Shown here: in pieces, positions 25,537-38,646 of the stretch
Layout: each line of letters starts with the position of its first letter
How positions within the stretch are numbered: the first letter of the stretch is position 1
Assembly (NCBI GenBank): GCA_905250025.1
Contig: CAJNOJ010000067.1
Span: 376,141-440,140 of the forward strand
Direction: 5' to 3'
Length of the DNA stretch: 64,000 nucleotides
Source of the DNA: Adineta ricciae
Lineage: Eukaryota; Rotifera; Eurotatoria; Adinetida; Adinetidae
Program-made: the position numbers and the translations under genes
Notes under the pieces: generated by a model
The model's input: only the letters and a program-made list of their open reading frames with translations
Told to the model about the DNA's origin: nothing
The model's database searches: none

Positions 25537-27892
25537 ATGGACAATAATAATAATCGACCGGTTGGTAATGTAAATTCGTCTTCCACATCAACCTCAACTT
25601 CAACAACAGCATCATCGACAGCGTCATCGACCAATACGACGCCAACGGTTCGACAAAGTCATAAACGAACTTTCTCTGAATCCGATTCATCCTCACGAAC
25701 CGAACGACATTTGTGCTCATTTTCTCATTTATGGATTATCAAGTAAAGGAACACTTTTTTTGATGAGCAAAACACACAAATTTCTTCCTTTTAGTTATCT
25801 TTCATCGTATATCGATGATGCGAATTCAACTTGTCTGCAATCCGAAACATTCTCACCTGTGAATACTCCCTATTCAAATACTCGTTGGAGTCTAAAATTG
25901 TATCCACGTGGTCTAAATGAAAAACAACATGCCACTAATAATATTGCAATATTTCTTAAATATGTTAGTGGAACGATGCCTACCATCAAAGCCAAAGCAG
26001 AATTTAGTGTTATTAGTCGGAATAATGAACTTGTTATGTTACGCTCGACTAATTTTCACACATTTTCATCAGGAAACGATTGGGGTTATTCAGGTAGAAC
26101 AGAACGCTTGTTTTTGATTCCATGATCGCTTGTATATATTTATGTGTTTTGTTTTTGTTTATGAAGAATTTCTTGATGGCAATTACCTGAATTCTCGTCG
26201 AAATGATCTCTTAACTGATGATCGTCTTCGTGTCTATGTTCGAGTGATACTAGTTGATGAAAAAGAAACAATCACAAGTGATCTATACCATCCGTCTCAT
26301 CACCACCATCACCATCATCATCATCATTCTTCAACAATTGTACCTCTTCCTCCACCTCAACAACCACAACAGCCGCAGCAGCAGCAGCCGTCGCTACCGC
26401 CACCTGCACCACAGCAGCAGACATCGAATACTGCTCCGAAAACTCAAGCTACCACTTCTTCATCCTCAGCGTCATCTTCTACAACACCGGCAATAATGAA
26501 CTCAAATCCGTCGAATGCTTCATCAACAGCAACTCCAGTTGTATCTGGTTTATTCACTGATGACAAAGAACGCTTTAAATCTTTAGAACTTTTATCCAGC
26601 CAAATAAAAACACTTTTAGATGACGAACGTTTTACCGATGTACATATTCATGTCATACCGAAACAACAGCCATCACAACAAGAAAATGTCAACGATGAAC
26701 ATCGGAAAAGTCCGCGAACGAAACGAACATCAATTAAACAACAGCCACATCCGTCCTGTTCATCATGTCACTGTAAATCTGACAAAATCAAATCAATTCA
26801 CAATGAGCCAATATCTGATCAACATGAACAGTCATCATCAGGTATTTACAAAGCGTGCCTCGAACTTTGTCCTAATATAAACGAGAGATTCTCTCAAAGA
26901 TTCGATAAATATCAGATTTCGACATTATATGTCAAAAGGCTTAACACAAATTAGAGTTTAAAATGCTGTCACTTTCCGGTATTTCTAGAGCTATTTTTAT
27001 TTTTTCACTTTTAGTTATTTCCAAAGATTCTGAATCATCTCCATCTATCTCCAGTCCGTGCCAGCCGTCTTTAACGCGACGAGCGACTCGTTCAACAACG
27101 TCTCTGCTTTTACGCAATGCTCATAGTTCATCTGAGATTAGTCATTCGTCGTCTTCGGATTGTTCAACATCTTCTTCCGACACGTGTTCATCGTCTTCCA
27201 GCGCAGCATTCATTCATAAACATTGTTTATGTATCTGTCACGACCAAGAGCACAGCATCGATGTTCAATCGCCCTACATTAAATACTCTAATGCCACTCC
27301 ATTGGCAACCTTTCACGCACACAAGGCAATACTAATATCACGATCATCGTCATTCGCTCATCAAATACGTTTAAGCAATTCCAATGGACTGAATCATAGT
27401 TTAAAATGTCCTCCCATCGACTTGTATATCGACGATCTTGAACCATCCACCGTTCGTGCTATGCTAATCTACATGTACACAGGTCATTTGCCGAGTAGTA
27501 GTGAAGAAATTCATAATAATTTAAATGCTATTGATCTTTTCCGTGCTGCTGTAAAATATGACTTATTCGAATTGCGCGATCTAACCAAGTCAGCTATGAT
27601 AGAAGTGTTAAAAGTCGATAATGCTATCGAAATGCTTGAAGTTAGCGATCAAGCGAACGATAGCGCACTTAAACAACAAATCCTTGCATTTATACGTTCA
27701 AATGCTTTAGCAATATCGAAAACAAACAACTGGTTAGCTTTTACTAAACAAAATCCACAGTTAATAATCGATGCATTTCGTTCACTCGTCACGCCAACGA
27801 TCGCTAAACACAATAATAAAAATTTTACTCATCATCATCATTCGACATCATTAACAACGACAAATAAATACTCGACAAAATATGATGGATGA
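25537..27892 (+). CDS. SPOP-like: SPOP-like MATH-BTB protein with disordered insert inside the BTB domain
   Basis: After an Asn/Ser/Thr-rich start comes a MATH domain: HLCSFSHLWIIK, TRWSLKLYPRGLNEKQ, NNIAIFLKYVSG and GNDWGYS, with RRNDLLTDDRLRVYVRVIL closing it. A linker with ten consecutive His and Gln/Pro runs follows. The BTB fold begins LLDDERFTDVHIHV, is broken by about 160 low-complexity residues, and resumes LATFHAHKAILISRSSSF and IYMYTGHLP, with a BACK-like end. Family members are substrate adaptors of Cullin-3 ubiquitin ligases. One 173-nt intron (26842-27014) lies in the insert. The ATG at 25537 is chosen over an upstream TTG. The start is 131 nt after ADK. Confidence 0.85.
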
Positions 27893-28626
27893 ATCGATAT
27901 GATCAATACGAAAATTTAAAAAAAAAAGGAAAATATCTCCTCCTGTTGTTTTTCTCTTCTCTCTCTCTCTCTCTCTTTCTTTCTCTTTCTTTTTCGCTTG
28001 TACAGTTCTATTGGTTACATAGCTAAAAATATGTTGTCTTGTTCGTTTCGTTGTTTGTTTTCTTTCGATCTTTATCTCGTTTTTCATACACTTTCTTTCG
28101 TCATGATATATCTGCTTGAACACAAATATAAACATTTTACATATGATATTAAATATGTTCTTTGATTTTAGATTAGAAAACTTTGTAATTTCGCTTCGAC
28201 AATGTTGTGTAAACAACAACAACGATTACTCATTTCAGTCGAAAGTATAATACCGTAAATCATCATTTGACACATGATTTTTTTGCTCTTTAACACGGAT
28301 ATCATCGCTTGGTTTTTCCTCATCGAATGTTGTCACTAGTGTCATCTGTCACAATCATCTGTTTATTCGTTAAATAAGCTTTTTTCTTTCGCAATTGAAA
28401 TGTACGCTTCTTATGTGTTCTGTACTCACCCTTTCTTTTGTCTTCATTCATCAGCTGACATGAAATGCACTACCTTGACAACAACAGTATTTCTGACTTG
28501 TGATAAAATCTTTTTTAGATGCTTTTTTCGTTGAAGAACATCTGATTCATAATTCAGATTGATCCATTAAACATATCGTTTGTTTTTCCTTACATTCGTC
28601 CTTTTCAAACAAGTAATCCCAACATT
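27893..28626. other. Spacer with CT microsatellite
   Basis: Contains a CT repeat at about 27959-27977 and AT-rich sequence. It is the likely 3' end of the MATH-BTB gene and the promoter of beta-TrCP. Nothing else seen. Confidence 0.6.
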
Positions 28627-30352
28627 ATGGATACGACCGTATCAAACTCAGGCAATGAAGATCATTCACCAATGCTCACATCGTCATCATCATCATCATC
28701 TAGTTGTTTAGTCACATATTCAAGCAATCCAACACAGAAATTTTCCACGCCTGATTATGAACCAACTAGTGAACATTTTCTCGAAACATTTTCCACGTGG
28801 GACGACCGCGAACAATTAGTTTTTGTTGAAAATCTTCTCAAGCATATGCATAGTCATCAACATGGACAGATCAATACTTTCCTACTACCAATGCTGCAAA
28901 GAGATTTCGTGGGACAACTAGCCACGCGCGGCTTAGAACACATAGCTGAAAAGATCCTCGGTTATCTAGATGATCGATCATTAGTATCAACTGAACTTGT
29001 ATGTCGAGAATGGTATCATGTAATCTCTGCAGGTATGTACGGAATTTGAGGGTGTGGATATGATGATCGGTGAATGGGGTACCTGTTTAGGAATGTTATG
29101 GAAGAAACTTATCGAAGGCAAAGTTCAATCAGATACTCTTTGGCAAGGTTTAGCTAATCGTCGCGGTTGGACAAAATATCTCTTTCGTCAAATTTTAACA
29201 TCCAATGAAGTACAGAAAACGCATGAATTCTATCGTAGTTTATATCCAAAGATCATGCGCGATATCGATCAAATCGAGACCAATTGGCGAACGGGAAATT
29301 TTCAAATCGAAAAAATTCAATGCCGATCACAGAATAGCAAAGGTGTTTACTGTCTTCAATACGATGATGAAAAGATTATCAGCGGTCTTCGTGATAATAC
29401 CATTAAAATTTGGGATAGAAAAACTCTGGAATGTACAAAAGTGTTAACTGGTCATAATGGTAGTGTGCTGTGTTTACAATATGATGAAAAAGTCATTGTG
29501 ACTGGCTCATCAGACTCAACAGTACGTGTATGGAATGTGAAAACAGGAGAATTGATCAATACATTGCTGCATCACTGTGAAGCCGTTCTTCATCTTCGAT
29601 TTTGTGATGGAACAATGGTAACGTGTTCGAAAGATCGCTCGATAGCTGTCTGGCAAATGAATTCATCGACAGATATAACTATTCGACGAGTATTAGTCGG
29701 ACACCGGGCAGCTGTAAATGTCGTAGATTTCGATGAGAAGTATATTGTCAGTGCAAGTGGAGACCGAACTATCAAAGTTTGGGTAGGTTTATTGACTTGA
29801 AAGGAAAATTTCGATGTGCTTTGTTTCGTTTAATCATAGGATACGACCACGTGTGAATTCGTACGAACATTACTCGGACATAAACGTGGAATAGCTTGTT
29901 TACAATATCGTGACAAGATCGTCGTCAGCGGTTCATCAGATAATACCATTCGTATTTGGGATATCGAGTGCGGTGCATGTTTACGTATACTTGAAGGACA
30001 CGATGAATTAGTACGATGCATTCGTTTCGATTCGAAACGCATTGTTTCCGGAGCATATGATGGTAAAGGAATCTATCCGAGATGAAGTGATGATTTTTCG
30101 TTCGTTTTGGTTTTTTTTTCATTAGGTAAAATCAAAGTTTGGGATTTAGTCGCAGCCCTTGATCCACGTTCTCAATCGTCATTGTGTATCCGTACCTTAA
30201 CAGAACATACAGGACGAGTATTTCGTCTACAATTTGATGAATTTCAAATTGTTTCCAGTTCACATGATGATACAATTCTTTGTTTCAACTTCCTCAACGA
30301 TTCTCCAACAGCAGACGACGCAACAACAACACCGATGCATAGTACATCGTAA
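28627..30352 (+). CDS. BTRC: Beta-TrCP (F-box/WD40 ubiquitin ligase adaptor)
   Basis: A Ser-rich N terminus is followed by a D domain, then an F-box: [20 protein letters not shown] and [15 protein letters not shown]. Seven WD40 repeats follow, beginning [20 protein letters not shown] and including [39 protein letters not shown] and [20 protein letters not shown]. These match animal BTRC/FBXW11 (Slimb) closely, including the propeller face that reads the DSGxxS phosphodegron of beta-catenin and I-kappaB. Introns: one near 29033, where the exon end can be read through, and others at 29782 and 30062. It is a part of the SCF complex with Skp1 and Cullin-1. Confidence 0.96.
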
Positions 30353-32444
30353 TGTACGATGACATCTTTTACTACTATCATCTCATCTTTCTTTCGGCTG
30401 CGTCTTTTATTTAATTCTGTAGTTCTTTCTTCAAATGTGTCTACGTGTATATTGTTCATTGACTATTTCTTTCTGTTCGTTCAATTGTCTTTTCTCTTTT
30501 TCTTTCTTTCTTTCGTTCTTTTTTTAAACAACTGTGCAGTGTCTGTTTCATTTTGTATTTCTTGTAGCGTGAATTCATTGGACTCCGCTGCGAAATGTAC
30601 ATGCACTCTAGCTAAGAAGAATAAATGACAAACAAGAGAGGCCTGCTAACAGCAAATTTCGACAAAGAAGGACTTTTCTGTTCGATGTTCTTGCTTCATC
30701 AATGATGTAAGAAGAAGAACCAATTACACAAAGATGCGAGTATTTATATGTGTATATTTTTTAATCAATACAATCGATTTGACTCCGCCGAGAGTTACTC
30801 GACAAGACAGTCCCGTAGAAAACGTCAAGCAGCGCCGTCAACAAATATTTACATAATAACAAAGCATCGAAAAACATCTGACCCTATCATTTTTATGGTA
30901 ACGACAACCCATTAGAAGTCGATTTTGCAGAATAATGAGCAATTGTTTCTCATAATAGAAAACCTAACCAATGAATGCATTGTTAGACACAGTTATTTGT
31001 CACTCAAGTACACACTCCCCTAGCTCGCATTGCTTTTCAACAATGCACCACTCTGCACGTACATTTATTACAATTGACGACCGTAGGAGGTATTATCCGA
31101 CTGATACGCGATTTCGAAAGAAAGAGGATAATGTAGTTTCAGAGTAGACGACACGGAGTTATAGAATCAATAAATCATGCCTCAACCAATCTGTCATGAT
31201 TATTAAAACAAATGGAATGAAGATCGATTGAGTCCCTAATTGGTACGAACATATTCTTTCTTTTGTAAGATATTACGCACTTTCATTGAATGTAGTTCCA
31301 AAGCGGCTTGTTGAACTCGCAGGCGCATTAGTCTGCCAAAACTTTTCGTTGTCTCCTATCAACAATGAGAATCTGATAGAGGCGCAGTCTAGCATGAAAA
31401 CATGAGCTATTGTTTAATGTAAGCTGTTGCATATGATTAGCATAAAATCTAATATTTTCAGAGACTTTTCTTACGCAACCATGTTAACAGAACTCTTCTT
31501 TTTTACATATTTCTTTTCTTCGTTTCTCTCTCTTTTTTTTATCTGTATCTCTTTCGATTAATCTAACAGCAATATGGATATAATACTTTCTCAAGAATCC
31601 TTGTCGATTTCCTGTTGTCTGGCATATGATTTGTCAAGGACTTATATTCGATGCTTTTTTCCTACTTTGGTCTATTGAGATGTTCATTTTCTTCGGCAAA
31701 AATGTCCTCTCTTGCCGAACAGTATGTATCGTTCATGGGAACGCGTGGGACCGAGCGGATTTTGCGTGCATTAGTCAGCAGGTTCTGAAAGCTTTTTAGA
31801 AATTATTTATATTTACAAAGGCGAACGAGTGCTTTTAATATGATTATACTTATGGTAATGACCGTTTTCTCTCTATTATCATATTATATTCATTGACTCA
31901 ATTAAAGTTAGTTAATGAGAGTGAACAATAAGGAAATGCCTATTTGTGTTTTTACCATATCTTTGATAATAATAATAGTAGCACAGTACGGCAAGTGCCG
32001 AGGCTTCTAATTGAATTGGTGATAACATGACAATCTTCGTCGACAAGTCAAGGCTAGAGAGTAGTAAAGAAAGAAGTTTTCTTCTTGTTTTCCTGTATGA
32101 CAGCTTTCTTGATTGCCGAAGGACAACATCGAAGAAATGACAAGCCTATTTAAGCACGATCGATATTTCAAATTCCAGATCTTTTCCTATCTTATAGAGT
32201 ATTCTTTCGTGATTCTATCTATTGTGCTGATCTCATTGTGCATTCGTTTGTCAGTTGTCGAAAGGCAAATTTGGCGTCTTTGTATTCTTTTGTCAATTAT
32301 CGATATTACAAAGGCGAAGAAGGAAAAGAAAGCACAACCCAGTCGATATCTTTCTAGTTTTTTTCATTTCCGCTGATTATAAATGTCGTGAAACATAGCA
32401 CAACTGTCACACAATCAGATCTTTTCACTCGTCAAACAGAAATC
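30353..32444. other. Intergenic, no gene supported
   Basis: About 2.1 kb, AT-rich. An 87-codon frame at 32113 has hydrophobic stretches but no clear similarity and ends in a Phe/Ser run. No repeats or RNA genes recognised. Confidence 0.5.
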
Positions 32445-33766
32445 ATGGATACAAATTCAACATTCTCGGTGAGCTCATAATAAGATTAGCTTTCGTTATC
32501 ACAATATCGCCACCGAATATCTTTCGTAGATTCCTCAACAATACACAACAAATGAAACCAACGGTCAGACAAAAGCAACTACACAGCACTTATTCGTTAT
32601 TCACTGTTTAAGTATTTATGCACTTGTACTCATCATCGTCGGCACCACAGGAAATCTTTTAACAATCATCGTGTCATTACGACGTCATCTTCGTCGTTTT
32701 GTTACTGTACGCTACTTGATCTTCGTCAGCATATGTGATATCATATCCTTGTATGGATGGAATTTGAACAATTTCTACAAATTTCACGTTAGTCCGAATC
32801 AAAGCAATATTGAAGATATTTCACTTGTTCATTGCCGAGTTATATCCTTCATGACATTCGTAGCTTTGCAGTTGTCGAGTTGGTGTTTAACAGCAGTGAG
32901 CTTAGGTGAGAATATGTTCGGCAGCATTGATAGTCATCATTCCATTTGATCTAGATCGAGCATTGAATCTTTACTGGCCACAATGGAAACGATTGTACGG
33001 ACGAATAAGATACACAAAATATTATATTTTCATTTTGACATCAATTTGCGTTGCATTGAATAGTCATGTTCTCGTTTTAAATGGTTACCGAACGTCATCC
33101 GGTCGTGTAACGTGCTATTCTACGAGTACGAATCCGGATTATATCTATCCGCAATGGGAACGTGTTCATCTCGTTCTTTACAATCTCTGTCCATTCGCGA
33201 TTATGTTCATTTGTAATACATACATTATCTTTGTTACCGTTCGATCAAGTCGTGCACAAAATGATCCACGGTCGTCGAAGTTTCAGCGGAAAAGTGCCGA
33301 AAGATATCGGCAGTTCACCGCACTCCTCATTCTTGTTACATTTGCATTTGTTATATTGACTTTACCAGCTTGTATATATTTTGTATTTTTTCGTAATTAC
33401 TTCGTCTACAAAACGCAACGTTCGTATCGTTTTATGATCCAAGTTTTACTTAATTCGATTCAATTCACATCACATGGTATCAACTTTTTTCTTTATTGCT
33501 TTTCAGCGAAAAGTTTCCGGCATGAATTACATGGAATGTTTCACGAACTCGTATCCGCTTGTCGATGCAGATGTCGATGGACAACGAAAGAAACGCGAGT
33601 GAATAATTATCAAATACGACAGTATATTGAAAATCTCGAAAACATACGAATATCACCGAGTCGCCCATTGTATCGTGATCCAGACGTACAAATGAGTCCC
33701 TATCAATTGAAGTTCTTCTCAGAATTCAAACCAAGCAGTGACAAAAGTCCGAATGGGCTGTCGTAG
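32445..33766 (+). CDS. Rhodopsin-class G protein-coupled receptor, orphan
   Basis: Three exons: MDTNSTFS, then IPQQYTTNETNG through TM1-TM3, then the rest. N-glycosylation sites lie in the N terminus. TM1 has GTTGNLLTIIVSL (the conserved GN) and TM3 ends SLDRALNLYWP, with DRA replacing the usual DRY. The third intracellular loop is basic (RSSKFQRKSAERYRQF), TM6 contains LPACIYFVFF, and TM7 reads GINFFLYCFSAKSFRHEL (NPxxY-like). The length (about 400 residues) and layout are typical of neuropeptide-type receptors, which are numerous in bdelloids. The ligand cannot be told. The intron joins put all helices in one frame. Confidence 0.85.
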
Positions 33767-34722
33767 AGAGTATTTACATTTAATTCAACATTCATGTCGT
33801 CGCTTTTCTCGTGTTAAATACAATATGTCAATTGAAACTGCATTTCTGTCAATATTTGTTTTTTAATTCATTTCCCATTTATTTCTCTTATCAATACTTC
33901 TAAAGTTATCATGTCTGGAGAATGTCATGAATATCATATTTTGACTCGTGTTCGTCAAAGCGACAAATGTTTTAAGGCTAATATCATCCTTCGTCAAGGT
34001 TATCTAGCCCTAATGAGAGTTTCTTTCTGTTCGCATCATCGAATGTCAATTAGTGATTCGACTTCGATTGACAGCGACCGCAAATATAATTCCTGCTTGT
34101 CATCTTTTAAACTAATCGGAGTGAAACGAGTGACACCTGATGCTCTAGCGATAGAGTGATTTGATCACTTGACGCAATAACTGGGTGTTATAGTTGTATT
34201 CATCTAACAGTGGATACGTTTATCTCTGGTTCTCTCCATAATATACATCTGTTCGGTTAAAACCACACATTGATCTAGATGGATATCGATAAAAACTCCT
34301 TCGCACAAACAATTGCTTCCTTCAGTTTGAGTGTCCAGATCAACATTTGCAGCAACTGCCTAGATATCATAGAATATAGAGTTGGTATCGTGATGCTAGT
34401 TTCTGTTGATATAGCATGCATTCGAAATGTAATTCAATTCGAATAATTGTTCCGAAATCATAGAGATTCTCCTATGTGTGTGCAATCGATTACTAGCACC
34501 ATCTGTGCAAGTTCTGATTCTATACTGATTTCCAGTAAGAATCGCAGCCATAACTAAACAAAACATCTAATTGGTTCTTCGATAAGTGTAAAATACCGAA
34601 TCCATTAGACGTGGACAGATGCTCGCTTTTTGTTGGCATATTTACGTGTACTATTTTTTGAATCATCCTTATTCTACTATCGTTTCAGAATTATTCGTTC
34701 ATCATTTTCCTACTATTAAAAC
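33767..34722. other. Spacer before COPB2
   Basis: No gene supported. An 82-codon frame at 33911 starts MSGECHEYHILTRVRQ but has no recognised domain or splice context; it could be a very small gene or noise. Confidence 0.5.
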
Positions 34723-37700
34723 ATGGTAAAGATAATGACGGAAACTTCCGAATTGAAACTCTCAAATCTTTCTGTTTAGCCATTGCGCCTTGATGTCAAG
34801 CGCAAACTATCAGTTCGATCAGATCGTGTCAAATCTGTCGATATTCATCCAGCTGAGCCATGGATGTTGGTGACATTATTCAATGGTCATGCATATATTT
34901 ATAACCATGAAACTCAAGTAAACCTAAATGTTTTGTTAGTCTTGTCATCATTCCTGACATTTTCTGTTTTGTTCAGCAATCAATAAAGAGCTTCGAAGTA
35001 TGCGATGTTCCAGTTCGTGCTGGCAAATTCGTTGTCCGTAAGAATTGGGTGATCACTGCATCGGTAAGTCTGGCTTCTCATTCGATATTTTCTTATATTC
35101 AAATCGTCTTCGAAGGATGACATGACTGTTCGTGTTTACAATTACAATACTCTCGAACGTTTACATCAATTTGAAGCACACAGTGATTATATACGGTCAA
35201 TTGCTGTTCATCCGACACAATCATATATACTTACTAGTAGTGGTGAGTATTTTGTCGTGAAAAAGTTCGGTATCTAGCTATTTGCTCCGTGCAGATGACA
35301 TGACAATTAAATTATGGGATTGGGATGCGAAATGGGCATTGAAGCAAACGTTTGAAGGACATATTCATTATGTTATGCAGGTGGTATTCAATCCAAAAGA
35401 TAACAATACATTTGCCTCAGCATCACTTGATCGAACTGTGAAAGTAGGTAAATCTAAATTTGTGCTTCTTGCTTTTACATGATGTTCATTAGGTTTGGCA
35501 ACTCGGATCCACTCATCCGAATTTTACACTTGAAGGCCATGAGAAAGGTGTGAATTGCGTAGATTACTATTCCGGTGGAGACAAACCATATCTCGCATCC
35601 GGTGGTGATGATCGTTTGATAAAAATTTGGGATTATCAAGTAATAATTTCGTTTGAAGATGAGTCTGTTCGCATTCGAAACTTTTCTTTTGTAGAACAAA
35701 ACATGTGTACAAACACTAGAGGGACATTCTCAAAATATTGGCTGTGTGGCATTTCATCCTGAATTACCGATTATATTAAGTGGATCAGAAGATGGTACAG
35801 TAAAATTATGGCATTCGAATACATATCGTCTAGAGTCAACACTTAATTACGGCCTGGAGAGGTGCTGGGCGATTGCATGTTTGAAAGGATCGAATAATGT
35901 CGCACTTGGTTACGATGAAGGATCGATGATGATTAAAGTTTGTAGATAAATTGGTCAAACGATCGAAGATGATAAACTTGTCTTGTTTTAGTTGGGTCGA
36001 GAAGAGCCAGCCATGTCGATGGATGCGTCAACGGGTAAAATCGTTTGGGCCAAACATTGTGAAATTCAACAAGTTAACTTAAAACAATTGAGTAGTGATC
36101 AACAATTGAAAGACGGGGAAAAGGTTCCATTAAATGTCAAAGAATTAGGCAGCTGTGAAATCTATCCACAAACATTATCTCACTCACCCAATGGAAGATT
36201 TGTCGTTGTTTGTGGGGATGGAGAATATATTATTTATACAGCAATGACTTTGCGTAATAAGAGTTATGGAAGTGCAATGGAGTTTGTTTGGTCACACGAT
36301 TCATCGGAATACGCTGTACGCGATGGAAATATGGTAAAAGTTTTCAAGAATTTCAAAGAAAAGAAAACTTTCAAGCCAGCAGCCGGAGCTGAAGGTAATG
36401 CCCATGATGATTTCCACTTTCGTTTGCAAGAAAATATTACCTATTTTAGGTATATTCGGTGGCAATTTGTTGGGTGTTCGATCGTACTCAGGTTTGACAT
36501 TCTACGATTGGGAAACATTGAATTTAGTTCGTCGTATTGAAATTGTACCAAAAGCTGTATGTTAGATCTTGTGCCGTACTTCTTGAGAGTCATTTCGTAC
36601 ATTATACAGATCACTTGGAGCCAAAACGGTGAATTAGTATGTATCGCAACAGAAGAGTCCTACTACATTCTACGTTACAGTACTCAAGCAGTGGCGGTTG
36701 CACAGACTAACAAAGATCTCGTGACCGAAGAAGGCATTGAAGATGCATTTGATGTAAGATTTTCTTCTTGAACACGATATAAAGTGATTTGAACTATCTT
36801 TCTAGGCTTTGAGTGAAATTCCAGAAGTTGTTAAGACTGGTATTTGGGTGGGTGATTGTTTTATCTACACAAATTCTCTCAACCGAATTAACTACTACGT
36901 TGGTGGCGAAATTGTCACCGTTTCACATTTGGACAGGTAGGGAAGAGAGATAGAGAGTAAGACAAGTACATATTGTGCCCACTAATCTGATGTTTAGAGT
37001 CATGTACCTATTGGGTTATGTCTCAAATGAAAATCGCCTGTATTTGGGTGATAAGGAAATGTCCATTGTTTCGTTTGAATTGTCACTATCTGTATTGGAA
37101 TATCAAACAGCTGTGATGCGGAAAGATTTCGAAACAGCTGACCAAGTACTTCCGACGATTCCAAAAGAACAAAGAACACGCGTTGCTCATTTTCTTGAAA
37201 AACAGGTTAGTTCGAATGTCTCTTCTTCAAAATTTCGATAATCAATTCGCTTTCAGGGTTATCGTCAACAAGCTCTCACTGTAACTTTAGACAATGAACA
37301 TAAATTTGATTTAGCCTTGCAAATAGGAAATTTACAAGTATGTTATGATCTCGCTGTCGAATTAGAAAATGAACAGAAATGGGTGCAGCTATCTGAAGCT
37401 GCCACGAAACAAGGTGAAATGAAACTAGTTCAAGAATGTTTAACACGTGCACAGTCATATGGTTCATTAATTCTTTTGGCAAGTGCTTCGAGTGATAAAC
37501 AACTAATGGAGACGATCGGAGATAAATCACGCCAAAATGGACAATTCAATATAGCTTTCCTCTCGAAATTCGTCCTGGGAAAACTAGATGATTGTTTGAA
37601 TATTCTCATTGAAAACCAACGTTTGCCTGAGGCGGCATTCTTCGCTCGAACATATCTTCCATCACAAATCAATCGTGTTGTAGGATTATGGCGAGAAAAA

Positions 37701-38646
37701 TTGAAACAAATGAACATGGAACGAGCAGCAAATTCTTTAGCAAATCCAACAGATTATGAAAATCTCTTTCCGGGTCTGGTTGATACCTACAAAACGGAAC
37801 AATTTTTACAGCAACAAAAGCAGCGTGTACCAGCTAGCAGCTACGCATCGATGACAGTATGATAAATGGGCTCATCTCAATGTTCCAAACAATGTTCTTT
37901 TCATTTAGTCGAATTGGGAAAGGAATCCAATAGATGAAATGAAGTTGGCTGAGGAGAACGGACAGTTTTCATTCGACCCAACACAATTTATTAAAACACC
38001 AGCCGACGGTAATGATGATGATGAAGAAAAATTTGACGATGCTAATGAAATACCAGTTCCAGTGGCTGATAAGGTTCGTATGAACAAACAGAGTCTTCAA
38101 TAAAACGTGTTTCTATTTAGCCAACAATAAATTCGTCTGTATCAAACAGCCTCAATCCTTCACCTGGCTCTGATCGATCTCGTTCACATTCTCCGAAGAA
38201 CAACTCATACCCTCCAATAAATAAATCAACTCTTGCCTCCCCTGTCAGCCGCGAAGCTTCCGTGACATCAAAAGCGTCAAGTATCACATCAACAGCAGCC
38301 ACAGCTGGCACTGACCGTCGAACATCTCTCACAGATCTCGAAAAAGAATTAGCCGAATTTGATATCGATGATGTAAGCAACAAGGAAAACGGCTCTGAAA
38401 TCTTCACAAAAACTTCTAAGAAATCTCTTACTGAGAATGAGGTAAAATCGTTCACATTCCTACACGTTCACTAACATTTGCATGGCCTACTTATTCTTTT
38501 GCATTTTGTTTTTATCTGTCCATTTTGGGTGAATGCACTGACTTCCAAAGGAAAAAAAACAATATCATCTGATGACTTTTTTTTCTGTTTCTTAGGACGC
38601 GGAGCTCAACAATGATGATACCGATGAATCTCTCGAAGAGAACTGA
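34723..38646 (+). CDS. COPB2: Coatomer subunit beta-prime (COPI)
   Basis: Exon 1 is only the ATG: a GT donor follows it directly, and the next exon starts [20 protein letters not shown]. The two beta-propellers contain [72 protein letters not shown] and [18 protein letters not shown]. An alpha-solenoid follows with [40 protein letters not shown] and DYENLFPG. The N-terminal propeller reads dilysine retrieval signals of Golgi-to-ER cargo. About 14 exons with short introns. The C-terminal tail is long and Ser-rich, ending [10 protein letters not shown]; it is less conserved than the core. Confidence 0.97.

Noticed and set aside
32113..32376. 87-codon frame with hydrophobic stretches
   Set aside because: No similarity, no splice context, ends in a Phe/Ser/His run typical of AT-rich noise.
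33911..34159. 82-codon frame downstream of the GPCR
   Set aside because: No domain, no homology recalled, composition close to random; could be real but cannot be supported.
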